Assembly (NCBI GenBank): GCA_013817115.1
Contig: JACDDG010000006.1
Span: 1 to 19,214, forward strand
Length of the DNA: 19,214 bases
From: Parachlamydiaceae bacterium
GTDB lineage: Bacteria; Chlamydiota; Chlamydiia; Chlamydiales; Parachlamydiaceae
Reading direction: 5' to 3'
The notes beneath the pieces are model-generated. The model was not told the DNA's origin. It was given only the letters and a program-made list of their open reading frames with translations, and did not search any database. Position numbers and translations under genes: made by a program. Below are positions 7,020 to 14,108 of this stretch, piece after piece (position 1 is the first letter of the stretch; the number at the start of each line of letters is the position of its first letter).

Positions 7020-8340
7020 AGTCAATTTTGATACCCTTGCAGGGCCAACGCATAACACTAGTGTTATTTCTTTTGGCAATGTTGCTTCAGCATCATCTCA
7101 TTTAAAGCCTTCGAATCCTCAGGCTGCAGCATTACAAGGTCTTGAAAAAATGCGCTTTTTGGACTCTTTAGGATTTCGCCAAGGTGTTCTACCACCGCAA
7201 CGACGTCCCCATCTTCCCACCCTGAGACTATTAGGATTTCGCGGATCAGATCACGAAGTGCTTAAGAAAGCATGGAGTCAAAGTCCAACAATATTAATGG
7301 GAGTAAGTTCTTCAGCCTACATGTGGACAGCTAATAGTTCGACTGTTACTCCCTCTTGCGATAGTGCTGACAACCGCGTGCATATCACACCGGCAAATTT
7401 AAGTAGTAAATTCCATCGTTCCATTGAAGCTGAAATCACGGAACGTCTCTTTAAAATAGTGTTTCCCGAACCACACTTTGAACACCACCCTCCCATACTA
7501 CGCGGACAGCACTTCAGTGATGAAGGTGCAGCTAACCATACTTGCTTCAATAGGGCGCATGGCACACTTGGAGTCCATCTTTTTGTCTATGGCCGAACAA
7601 ACTTTAAAGACAATTTATTTGCTCCAAAACGCTATCCGGTTCGTCAAGTATTCGAAGCTAGTGAATCTATAGCTCGAATTCATCGTTTAAATCCATCTCA
7701 AGTCTTTTTTGTTCAGCAAAATCCGGAGGCTATTGATGCTGGAGTATTTCACAATGATGTCATTTCAATAGGCAACAACAACGTTTTTCTTTATCACGAA
7801 AAAGCCTTTTGCAATAGTGATGATTGCATAAGTGAACTTCAAAAGGCTGTTACGGAAACATGTGAAACCCATCTCAATTGCATCAAAGTGCTCAACAAAC
7901 AAGTCTCCTTAGATGATGCAGTCAAATCCTATCTTTTCAATTCTCAAATACTAACTCTTCCCGATTCATCCATGATAATTTTGGCACCGTCTGAATGCCA
8001 GCAAACACCATCGGTGTTCAAATTTTTGAACGAACTTGCTTTAGATCCTGATAATCCTATTTCTAAGGTACACTATTTTAATCTTAATGAAAGCATGCGA
8101 AGCGGTGGGGGACCTGCCTGTTTAAGGATACGTGTAGTGCTAAATGAAGATGAACTAGCAGCCGTTAACCCTCGTTTTCTATTTACGGAAGAGCTTTATA
8201 ATTCACTAGCATCGTGTATAAAAAAAAATTACAGAACAGTGCTGCTGCCTGAAGACATTGCCAACCCTCAATTTTTTGATGAATGTATGGAAGCTTATAG
8301 TGCTATCGAGAAAATTTTTGGCATTGAAAACGCTTTATAG
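7006..8340 (+). CDS. astB: N-succinylarginine dihydrolase
   Basis: It converts N2-succinylarginine to N2-succinylornithine, two ammonia and CO2, AST step 2. The protein is 444 aa from the chosen start (E. coli AstB is 447) and belongs to the amidinotransferase/dihydrolase superfamily. Catalytic residues are Glu173 in SDEGAANH, His249 in VFHNDVI and nucleophile Cys372 in GGGPACLR. The block PPQRRPHLPTLRLLGF and the start VNFDTLAGPTHN also match the family. I chose ATG 7006 over the upstream in-frame ATG at 6994 because GGAG at 6996-6999 sits 6 nt before it and the homologous protein begins at that point. It overlaps astD by 14 nt. It is the last gene of the operon, with no strong terminator directly after it. 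Confidence 0.95.
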   Translation: MKSVEVNFDTLAGPTHNTSVISFGNVASASSHLKPSNPQAAALQGLEKMRFLDSLGFRQGVLPPQRRPHLPTLRLLGFRGSDHEVLKKAWSQSPTILMGVSSSAYMWTANSSTVTPSCDSADNRVHITPANLSSKFHRSIEAEITERLFKIVFPEPHFEHHPPILRGQHFSDEGAANHTCFNRAHGTLGVHLFVYGRTNFKDNLFAPKRYPVRQVFEASESIARIHRLNPSQVFFVQQNPEAIDAGVFHNDVISIGNNNVFLYHEKAFCNSDDCISELQKAVTETCETHLNCIKVLNKQVSLDDAVKSYLFNSQILTLPDSSMIILAPSECQQTPSVFKFLNELALDPDNPISKVHYFNLNESMRSGGGPACLRIRVVLNEDELAAVNPRFLFTEELYNSLASCIKKNYRTVLLPEDIANPQFFDECMEAYSAIEKIFGIENAL

Positions 8341-8412
8341 CAAATGACTGGAAAAACCAAATAGAAATCATCGCTAATTTCCTTTGTTCTTAGAATATGT
8401 AGAGCTATGTTA

Positions 8413-8441
8413 GTCCCGGAGGGCTAAGCGAAGCCTGGGAC
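8413..8441 (+). repeat. Small GC-rich hairpin (REP-like) after the AST operon
   Basis: GTCCC (8413-8417) pairs with GGGAC (8437-8441), extended inward by AGGGCT/AGCCT with one bulge. A related CCCCGGAGGGCC word follows at 8460-8471. There is no U-tract, so it is more like a REP-type palindromic element or an mRNA 3' stabiliser than a classical terminator. Confidence 0.45.
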
Positions 8442-8572
8442 CTCAAGATAGCTGCAAAGCCCCGGAGGGCCGACACATATTTAAATTTTATCTTCATAAA
8501 AGCAATAGCCTGCTCAAAGATTATTTATGAAATAGATCAGAATGTTGAGCTACTTTTTTGCGACGATTTATA

Positions 8573-8600
8573 CCAAAATTTGGACGCACTTCGGTATAAT
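8573..8600 (+). repeat. Partial copy (copy B) of the interspersed repeat
   Basis: These 28 bases (CCAAAATTTGG...TTCGGTATAAT) are identical to the corresponding part of the inverted copy at the right end of the window (minus strand, within 19125-19170) and similar to 1672-1704. With the flanking TTATA at 8569-8572 it also forms a short stem, TATACC against GGTATA. Confidence 0.7.
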
Positions 8601-8677
8601 GCTAACATCTTGATCATGGCTCTACTTTTGCCATTGCTAACTTCTTGGCTTGCGCTACCTAGGTCAAGGCATTCCTT

Positions 8678-8846
8678 CTAGTACTGCGTTCGACAAGTTC
8701 GCTTAAACAAAAAATATTTTAGTTCTCAAATCTTCCCCCTGTGGTTTTCCCATCTACACACTAGTGTATGGCACGAAAATCAAAGAGGGAATCTTTGAGC
8801 CTAAAATGATTTTTGTTTTAAACGAACTTATCGAACGCAGTACTAG
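8678..8846. repeat. 169-bp imperfect palindrome (foldback element)
   Basis: The left half (8678-8762) and right half (8763-8846) are largely complementary around a perfect centre ACACTAGTGT (8758-8767). The outermost arms are the best conserved: CTAGTACTGCGTTCGA at 8678-8693 matches TCGAACGCAGTACTAG at 8831-8846 exactly, and pairing continues inward with few differences to AAACAAAAA/TTTTTGTTT. The middle is more diverged, with small indels. There is no supported gene inside: a minus-strand frame at 8754-9008 needs a TTG start and lacks an RBS. It resembles a decayed MITE or foldback repeat. Confidence 0.75.
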
Positions 8847-9022
8847 TTTCCTGAATTCTAACTTTATAAGATAAATTTTACCTATTAATTTTGCGCCCTT
8901 CTGCCTTTCTGCCTTACGATCTTTGTATAAATTTGCCGTATGATAAAAAAATGACAGAAAAAGCAACAAAATGATACAAGACGTGGAAACGCCCAAATTT
9001 TTTTTCAAAAGGTATCAAGCGC
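8847..9022. other. A+T-rich intergenic leader of the next gene
   Basis: It contains a pyrimidine-rich GCCCTTCTGCCTTTCTGCC tract near 8894-8912 and a run of A around 8945-8970. A ribosome-binding site, AAAAGG, lies at 9007-9012. I cannot assign a clear promoter. Confidence 0.3.
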
Positions 9023-9982
9023 ATGTATATTTATCTCCTGTTAGTCGGACTGCTTTTAGCTGTCGCACCAATGAATGCAAAACCCTATCCAATTCAGTTC
9101 GGCATTCCCGAGTGTAAAGTCGTAGGTCATATCCCTTCGAAAGATAAGGATTTTGCTACCGTAAATCCTTATAATAGAGACACGTATGTCTTTACAAACG
9201 AAGTAGATTATTATAGCGACTACCAAAGATCCTATTATGCTGTTACTTGCAAGAAAGCTGGTTGGGATTGCATGAGACATTATGAAATATTGGCTAACGG
9301 CTGCATTCCATACTTTAACAACCTTCATGAATGCCCAGATGACACGATGGCCTTTTTGCCACGTAAATTGATCACAGAAGCGATGAACCTCAAAGGAGTT
9401 CATTTTCAAAATAGAAAAGGACAACAAGTTCTTTACATCGATCACAAAAAATTTGACCGAATCAGATATTTTGAAATCCTTAAAGAATTGATTGAACATA
9501 CAAAACGCTACCTTACTACAAAAAAAATGGCCCAGTATGTTTTAAAAACAGTCAATTACAAGGGAAGTGGAAAAATTCTTTTCATCTCAGGATGCACTTG
9601 GCCGGACTACATGCGCTGCCTTCTTCTAACCGGGCTAAAGGAATTGTTTAATAATAATGTGGTTGACACTCCTAAAATTCCACATATTTATAACTCCTAT
9701 CCTCAAAATGCAATCATCGGTCTATATGGCAAAGGTATGTCTTATACACGTAATGTCGAAGATCTGCCTGTAGACAGAAATAACATCGAAAAGAGAATTA
9801 GAAACAAAGAATTTGATCTCATTGTATATGGATCTGCACATAGAGGTTTGGACTATCTTGATCTTGTACAACAAATTTACGATCCAAGTGAAATTGTATA
9901 TATTTGTGGAGAGGACATTCATGGTTGCCAGTTTAAAAATTTTCACAATTTATTTCTGAGAGAATTTGAAGGTAATCGATAA
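9023..9982 (+). CDS. Exported protein of unknown function with a glycosyltransferase-like motif
   Basis: The 319-residue protein starts with a probable Sec signal peptide (residues 1-19, MYIYLLLVGLLLAVAPMNA) and is otherwise soluble. The best-defined block is at 71-116: YYAVTCKKAGWDCMRHYEIL, then ANGCIPYF, a CPDDTMA segment and LPRKL. An R-[HS]-[YF]-E-x-L-A-x-G-C-x-P pattern like this occurs in the donor-binding region of exostosin/CgeB-type GT-B glycosyltransferases, which is why I suggest that relation. The C-terminal half (about 185-319) has an alternating beta/alpha look (GKILFISGCTW; FDLIVYGSAHRG; IVYICGED). Start at 9023 has AAAAGG 10 nt upstream. It is a single gene followed by a strong hairpin. 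A signal peptide on a nucleotide-sugar enzyme is unusual, so the functional label is tentative. Confidence 0.7.
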   Translation: MYIYLLLVGLLLAVAPMNAKPYPIQFGIPECKVVGHIPSKDKDFATVNPYNRDTYVFTNEVDYYSDYQRSYYAVTCKKAGWDCMRHYEILANGCIPYFNNLHECPDDTMAFLPRKLITEAMNLKGVHFQNRKGQQVLYIDHKKFDRIRYFEILKELIEHTKRYLTTKKMAQYVLKTVNYKGSGKILFISGCTWPDYMRCLLLTGLKELFNNNVVDTPKIPHIYNSYPQNAIIGLYGKGMSYTRNVEDLPVDRNNIEKRIRNKEFDLIVYGSAHRGLDYLDLVQQIYDPSEIVYICGEDIHGCQFKNFHNLFLREFEGNR

Positions 9983-9994
9983 TAAATAATGAAG

Positions 9995-10039
9995 ACATAA
10001 GTTTTTTATCAAAACTCTTTTTTGATAAAAAACTTATGT
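9995..10039 (+). terminator. Perfect 20-bp hairpin after the glycosyltransferase-like gene
   Basis: ACATAAGTTTTTTATCAAAA (9995-10014) pairs perfectly with the right arm at 10020-10039; the loop is 5 nt (10015-10019). It begins 12 nt after the stop codon. The stem is A+T rich and lacks a downstream T-run. It most likely terminates transcription or protects the 3' end. Confidence 0.6.
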
Positions 10040-10243
10040 GATGATCACATTAAAGTTAATTCCGTGAAGAAATAATTTTTTCGGCGCTCCATTTTAAAAT
10101 TTTTCATTTCATTACGGATACATATAAATTAAATTAGTATAACTGGAATGGTAAAGCTTCCCTTTAAATCGAAATTTTGGTACACTAAGATATAACTATT
10201 GTTTGCGAAGCTAGATGTTTTGTAACTAACACGGAGGTGACTG
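10040..10243 (+). promoter_or_regulatory. Leader of the desaturase gene with a near-perfect Shine-Dalgarno
   Basis: GGAGGTGA at 10233-10240 is close to the full anti-SD complement and ends 3 nt before the ATG, predicting strong translation. A TATAAC at 10191-10196 is a possible -10; I see no good -35 at the right distance. Confidence 0.45.
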
Positions 10244-11365
10244 ATGTCCAGAGATCCTAGGGGTATTAACTGGGGAACGGCGATCTTTTTGATCACGTAC
10301 CAAACAGTTTTGCTATTAACGCTGCCATTTTACTTCTATTACTGCACATTGCATACTGGCACACTCATCACCGCCTTTGTTTTGTTATGGCTTACGGGTC
10401 TCAGCATCACGGCAGGATACCACCGCTACTTTGCTCATCGCAGTTACAAAGCACACCCTATTGTAGAAGCTGTTCTGATCTTTTTTGGAACGATGGCCGT
10501 TCAAGCTAGTGTCTTGCGTTGGTCTTTTGAACACAGGCTCCATCACGCCTATGTAGACACTGACAGAGACCCATATTGCATTAATAAAGGCTTTTGGTAC
10601 GCGCACTTTTTTTGGATGCTTGAAAAGCTCCAACCGATTGATCCTAAAGTCGTTCCTGATCTAATTAGCAATAAATGGATCGCTTTTCAGCACCGGCATT
10701 ACAAACCTTTGATGTTTGGTGTAAACACACTAGTATTTTTTGTTGTTGGAGCCGCCTTTCAAGATTATTGGGGAGCTTTTTTTATAGCAGTTTGGCTACG
10801 TATTTTTTGTCTACAGCACTTTACTTGGTTCATCAACTCACTTGCGCACACATGGGGCAGCAAACAGTTCAGCCTTGAACAATCAGCTGTTGATAACTAC
10901 GTTATCGCTCTATTAACTTTCGGCGAAGGCTACCACAACTACCACCACACCTTCGCAAATGATTACCGCAATGGAATTCGTTGGTTTCATTTTGACCCAA
11001 CTAAGTGGCTTATTTGGACACTTTCAAAAGTAGGACTTGCACACGGCTTGAAACGGACCGATCCATTAACAGTTAAGAAACGCATAATTATTGAACACAA
11101 GGCCTTCTTATTAGAGCGCCTTTCAAATTACTGGAAAGAGACGAGGCACGAGCTTGAAAAGCAAGTTGTGGACCTTTCCGAGCGGATCCTTGCAAGCATC
11201 AGTGAATTTGCGAAGCTGAAAGATCTGTACCAGAAGTCGAAAAATGAAGCTACAGAGCCCACATCTTTGGAGCAAATCCAAAAAAACATTCGAGAATTGC
11301 AATCAAAGTTGCATGAAGACTGGGCGCAATGGAAAGCCCTCTCTCACAGCATCCTAAGAGGATAG
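10244..11365 (+). CDS. Membrane fatty-acid (acyl-CoA type) delta-9 desaturase with C-terminal coiled-coil extension
   Basis: The enzyme introduces a cis double bond into a saturated acyl chain using a di-iron centre in the membrane. All three histidine boxes of the stearoyl-CoA desaturase class are present: HRYFAH (60-65), HRLHH (97-101) and HNYHH (231-235). Hydrophobic hairpins flank them (about 15-55 and 150-200). The NSLAH segment near 195-205 is also typical. The catalytic domain ends near residue 285. After it come about 85 charged, heptad-like residues (roughly 285-370) that look like a coiled coil and are not needed for catalysis in the family. The protein (373 aa) is longer than many bacterial desaturases because of this tail. 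Acyl-CoA, acyl-ACP or phospholipid substrate cannot be told apart. Confidence 0.92.
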   Translation: MSRDPRGINWGTAIFLITYQTVLLLTLPFYFYYCTLHTGTLITAFVLLWLTGLSITAGYHRYFAHRSYKAHPIVEAVLIFFGTMAVQASVLRWSFEHRLHHAYVDTDRDPYCINKGFWYAHFFWMLEKLQPIDPKVVPDLISNKWIAFQHRHYKPLMFGVNTLVFFVVGAAFQDYWGAFFIAVWLRIFCLQHFTWFINSLAHTWGSKQFSLEQSAVDNYVIALLTFGEGYHNYHHTFANDYRNGIRWFHFDPTKWLIWTLSKVGLAHGLKRTDPLTVKKRIIIEHKAFLLERLSNYWKETRHELEKQVVDLSERILASISEFAKLKDLYQKSKNEATEPTSLEQIQKNIRELQSKLHEDWAQWKALSHSILRG

Positions 11366-11707
11366 GCATCAAACTTGATATTCTGATATATGCAGATCTA
11401 GAAAAGTAAGTTTTCATTGAATGCAAATATCAGAACATCAGTTATGACACCTATGCCGCACCTCCGCCTACAATTTCTTGGCCGCCCAATATCCTTTCCT
11501 ATCTATCTCACCCTTATTTTCTATCTCCATCCTTCCTATCTTAAAAACCTCTTTACGACCACGCTGCGCACTTAACTTGGCTCACTCCTACGCCTCGCCG
11601 CCACTCTCAGCAATCAATAAAAACAAACACCGCGTCAAAAAAAACTCTGCCCACACAATAACTTCAACGGTTTTTCGGACTTCTTTAATTTATTTTCTTT
11701 TTTCCTG
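11366..11707. other. Pyrimidine-rich intergenic region
   Basis: No gene is supported. The plus strand is strongly C/T biased (TCCTATCTATCTCACCC and similar words at 11495-11545), and the only long frame (11478-11711) encodes a low-complexity Ser/Leu/Pro-rich peptide with no ribosome-binding site. A short near-repeat, GATATTCTGATAT, follows the desaturase stop. I see no strong terminator. Confidence 0.4.
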
Positions 11708-11736
11708 TTGACTCACTATTCATGAAAATGTATAAA
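11708..11736 (+). promoter_or_regulatory. Strong sigma-70/66-type promoter for tRNA-Cys (and probably rsmI)
   Basis: TTGACT (11708-11713), a 17-nt spacer and TATAAA (11731-11736) are close to consensus. The predicted start, near 11743, lies a few bases before the tRNA. No terminator is seen between the tRNA and rsmI, so co-transcription is possible. Confidence 0.8.
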
Positions 11737-11746
11737 TAGGCTTTAC

Positions 11747-11818
11747 GGTGGCATGGCCAAGTGGTAAGGCAGAAGCCTGCAAAGCTTCCACTCCCCAGTT
11801 CGAATCTGGGTGCCACCT
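11747..11818 (+). tRNA. tRNA-Cys (anticodon GCA)
   Basis: A full cloverleaf can be drawn. The 7-bp acceptor stem GGTGGCA (11747-11753) pairs with TGCCACC (11811-11817). The anticodon stem GAAGC/GCTTC has loop CTGCAAA, giving anticodon GCA at 11779-11781. The T-arm is CCCAG-TTCGAAT-CTGGG. The discriminator base is T (11818), as expected for tRNA-Cys. CCA is not encoded. Confidence 0.97.
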
Positions 11819-11830
11819 AATTTCTTAACT

Positions 11831-11846
11831 AGGAGCTAGAGCTCCT
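11831..11846 (+). promoter_or_regulatory. Hairpin that contains the rsmI ribosome-binding site
   Basis: AGGAGC (11831-11836) is complementary to GCTCCT (11841-11846) across a TAGA loop. The only Shine-Dalgarno match before the rsmI ATG (11848) is the AGGAG in the left arm, and its linear spacing of 12 nt is long. Folding would hide this site, so the structure may limit initiation. Confidence 0.55.
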
Positions 11847-11847
11847 G

Positions 11848-12669
11848 ATGCTCTATTTAGTAGCAACCCCCATTGGAAATCTTTCAGATATCACTTTCAG
11901 AGCGATCGAAACGCTCTCAAACAGTGATTACATTCTTTGCGAAGATACCCGTTACAGCCAACGCCTGCTTCAACACTACAAAATTCATAGGCCCTGTCGC
12001 AGCTTTCATAAATTTAATGAAAGCAAAAAAGAAGACCAGCTTATTGACGACCTCAAGTCCGGAAAAAAAATAGCACTCATTTCTGATGCAGGTTCTCCTG
12101 GCATTTCGGATCCGGGCGAACAGCTTGTTAAGCGCTGTGTAGACGAAAAAATTCAAGTGATTAGCATCCCAGGGCCATGTGCGGCTATTGCAGCACTCTC
12201 ATGCTCAGGATTTTCAACACAAAAATTTCAGTTTTGCGGATTTCTTCCTCGCACAGATCAAGCGCTAAAAGACGCCCTTCTAGATATTCTAGATTACTCT
12301 GGGACAACAATTTGCTATGAGTCTCCCAAGCGTCTAAAAGACACTTTAAAAGCTGTCATAGCGTTAGCTCCGAATCGAAGGCTAACCGTAGCACGCGAAC
12401 TCACAAAAATACACGAAGAAAACATCCAAGGAACTGCAGAAGAACTTCTTCAGCGATATGACTCCGAAGTTAAAGGTGAAATTGTACTCCTCATCGAAGG
12501 CAATCCCCACAACGCCGAAACCACCTGGCAGAAATTGACTCCTGAAGAACATGTCAAAGAAGTTGAAGAGACCTATAATCTGTCACGTCGCGATGCCATC
12601 AAAATGGTTGCCACCCTTCGCGGTGAGAGTAAACGCAACATCTACAATAAAATGGTTTTACAGAATTAG
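11848..12669 (+). CDS. rsmI: 16S rRNA (cytidine-1402-2'-O)-methyltransferase
   Basis: RsmI uses S-adenosylmethionine to 2'-O-methylate C1402 in the decoding centre of 16S rRNA. The 273-residue protein (E. coli RsmI 286) has the tetrapyrrole-methylase fold and near-diagnostic motifs: LVATPIGNLSDIT (3-15), CEDTR near 31-35, ALISDAGSPGISDPG (about 75-89), IPGPCAAIAALSCSG (about 110-124), and FCGFLPR near 132-138. Later come YESPKRL and ARELTKIHEE. The C-terminal helical domain is complete (SRRDAIKMVA). The start at 11848 matches the family N-terminus exactly, with its RBS inside a hairpin. It lies 29 nt downstream of tRNA-Cys. Confidence 0.97.
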   Translation: MLYLVATPIGNLSDITFRAIETLSNSDYILCEDTRYSQRLLQHYKIHRPCRSFHKFNESKKEDQLIDDLKSGKKIALISDAGSPGISDPGEQLVKRCVDEKIQVISIPGPCAAIAALSCSGFSTQKFQFCGFLPRTDQALKDALLDILDYSGTTICYESPKRLKDTLKAVIALAPNRRLTVARELTKIHEENIQGTAEELLQRYDSEVKGEIVLLIEGNPHNAETTWQKLTPEEHVKEVEETYNLSRRDAIKMVATLRGESKRNIYNKMVLQN

Positions 12670-12719
12670 CCCGGATGCGGTATCTTCTTCCTTATCACTC
12701 AGAACTCAGGAGACATCAG

Positions 12720-14000
12720 ATGAAATTTCACACTTGGAAACCACTCACTGCAGCAGCACTATTTACAGTACTTTGCATCACGCCCAATTTAACCGACGCC
12801 TTCTCACTAAGCTCTAAAGCTTCAGGCATGGGATCTACAGGCATAGCCTATCCACAAGACGCCTTTGCCGGAGCCTATAACCCTGCGGCAATAGTTGACG
12901 CTGAAAACCGCGCAGACGTGGGTTTTGCATGGACTCGAGAAAGAGCAACAAGCGAGATTACTCCTGGATTTCCCGAAGAAGGTACAAAAGAATCCCTTTA
13001 TTTGAGCTCTTTTGATAGCTCTCCGAATCTTTATAATGCCGAATTTGGCATCAACAAAGTTTTTAACACAACTATTTGCGGAGGCTGTTGGGATTGGGCT
13101 GTGGGTGTCGTCGGATATAATCAAGATTACATAAAAACCTCTTATGACAAATCAATCCCAATATTTGGAAAGAAAAAGCCCGGTCTAGAATTCATCCATG
13201 AAATAATTTCACCTGTTGCCAGCATACGCATCAACCGCTGCCACTCACTTGGAATATCTCTTGATGTTCATTTACAACGCTTTAAAGTCAACGGCCTTAA
13301 AACTCTTGCGTCAACGAAATTTAGCAACTCACCGACGAATGTGACCAATAGAGGTTATGACTACTCTTCCGGCGTAGGAGTATCCATCGGCTGGAAATGG
13401 GATATAATGGAAGCCTTAACACTTGGCGCCACGTACCACAGCAAAACGAGCATGCGCAAGTTTCATAAATATAAAGGTCTTCTTGCCCAAGAAGGTCGAT
13501 TGGATTCACCAGAACGTTACGGCCTTGGACTCGCCTACCAATATCTACCAAACTCCACTATAACTTTTGATTTTGAATGGATTAATTGGCACGGAGTCAG
13601 ATCTCTTCACAATCCTCTAGATCTTGCCAATTCCGATAAGCTAGGCAGTAAAAGAGGCTCAGGATTTGGCTTCCGCAACCAAATATTTTTTGGTGTGGGC
13701 GTTGATTATGCTATAAATGAATTCTGGATTGTAAGAATAGGCTACAGACATACAAATACTGCCTTAAGGAACACTCAGACTACCTTAAATATCCTTACTT
13801 GCGAGACTATTGACAATTACCTCACTTTAGGGGCAACGTACACTTGGAAATGTAACGAATTCACGCTGTACTTCGCGCATGGATTCGAAAATGACATTAA
13901 TGGGAAAACTCAAATCCCTAAGAAAATTGGCGGAGAAAGAATTGTAAGGCTTAGAGAAAGCAATAATACTCTAGGACTCTCTTGGGGCTACATATTTTAA
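12720..14000 (+). CDS. FadL/OmpP1/TodX-family outer-membrane transport protein
   Basis: This is a probable outer-membrane beta-barrel for hydrophobic compounds such as long-chain fatty acids. From ATG 12720 it has 426 residues. This start is chosen over 12675 because AGGAG (12708-12712) is 7 nt upstream and a good signal peptide follows directly (about residues 1-27, ending near TDAFS). The mature N-terminus has the family pattern: SGMGSTGIAYPQDAFAGAYNPAAI. The remainder alternates in short amphipathic beta strands (GLGLAYQYLPNSTITFDFEW; IVRIGYRHTNTAL) and ends in an aromatic-rich strand, GLSWGYIF, typical of BAM substrates. A CGGCWDW segment with paired Cys occurs near 105-115. It starts 50 nt after rsmI and could share its transcript. 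Family likely, substrate unknown. Confidence 0.82.
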   Translation: MKFHTWKPLTAAALFTVLCITPNLTDAFSLSSKASGMGSTGIAYPQDAFAGAYNPAAIVDAENRADVGFAWTRERATSEITPGFPEEGTKESLYLSSFDSSPNLYNAEFGINKVFNTTICGGCWDWAVGVVGYNQDYIKTSYDKSIPIFGKKKPGLEFIHEIISPVASIRINRCHSLGISLDVHLQRFKVNGLKTLASTKFSNSPTNVTNRGYDYSSGVGVSIGWKWDIMEALTLGATYHSKTSMRKFHKYKGLLAQEGRLDSPERYGLGLAYQYLPNSTITFDFEWINWHGVRSLHNPLDLANSDKLGSKRGSGFGFRNQIFFGVGVDYAINEFWIVRIGYRHTNTALRNTQTTLNILTCETIDNYLTLGATYTWKCNEFTLYFAHGFENDINGKTQIPKKIGGERIVRLRESNNTLGLSWGYIF

Positions 14001-14017
14001 CTTTGTAAAATTTTTCC

Positions 14018-14045
14018 TTGACTTTTTAGCTAGATTGTCTAAATT
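14018..14045 (+). promoter_or_regulatory. Promoter of the collagen-like gene
   Basis: TTGACT (14018-14023), a 16-nt spacer and TAAATT (14040-14045). The -35 hexamer equals that of the tRNA-Cys promoter. Transcription should start near 14052. Confidence 0.6.
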
Positions 14046-14058
14046 GATGCTAACAAAA

Positions 14059-14083
14059 GGAGCCATTTACGATAAATGGCTCC
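14059..14083 (+). terminator. Perfect 11-bp hairpin: 5'-UTR stem of the collagen-like mRNA or terminator of the omp gene
   Basis: GGAGCCATTTA (14059-14069) pairs with TAAATGGCTCC (14073-14083) across a CGA loop. It lies downstream of the predicted promoter, so it would sit almost at the 5' end of the collagen-like mRNA. The following bases, GTTTAT, are a poor U-tract. Both roles are possible; a 5'-stabilising stem fits the position better. Confidence 0.55.
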
Positions 14084-14108
14084 GTTTATGTCAAACAGGA
14101 GAAACAAT

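Noticed and set aside
8754..9008. 84-codon minus-strand frame with a hydrophobic N-terminus
   Set aside because: Needs a TTG start without an SD and is partly made of the palindrome arm at 8763-8846.
9056..9499. 147-codon minus-strand frame inside the glycosyltransferase-like gene
   Set aside because: The plus-strand gene has a signal peptide, RBS and terminator; the minus frame lacks all of these.
11478..11711. 77-codon plus-strand frame before tRNA-Cys
   Set aside because: No ribosome-binding site, low-complexity pyrimidine-driven composition, and it overlaps the tRNA promoter.
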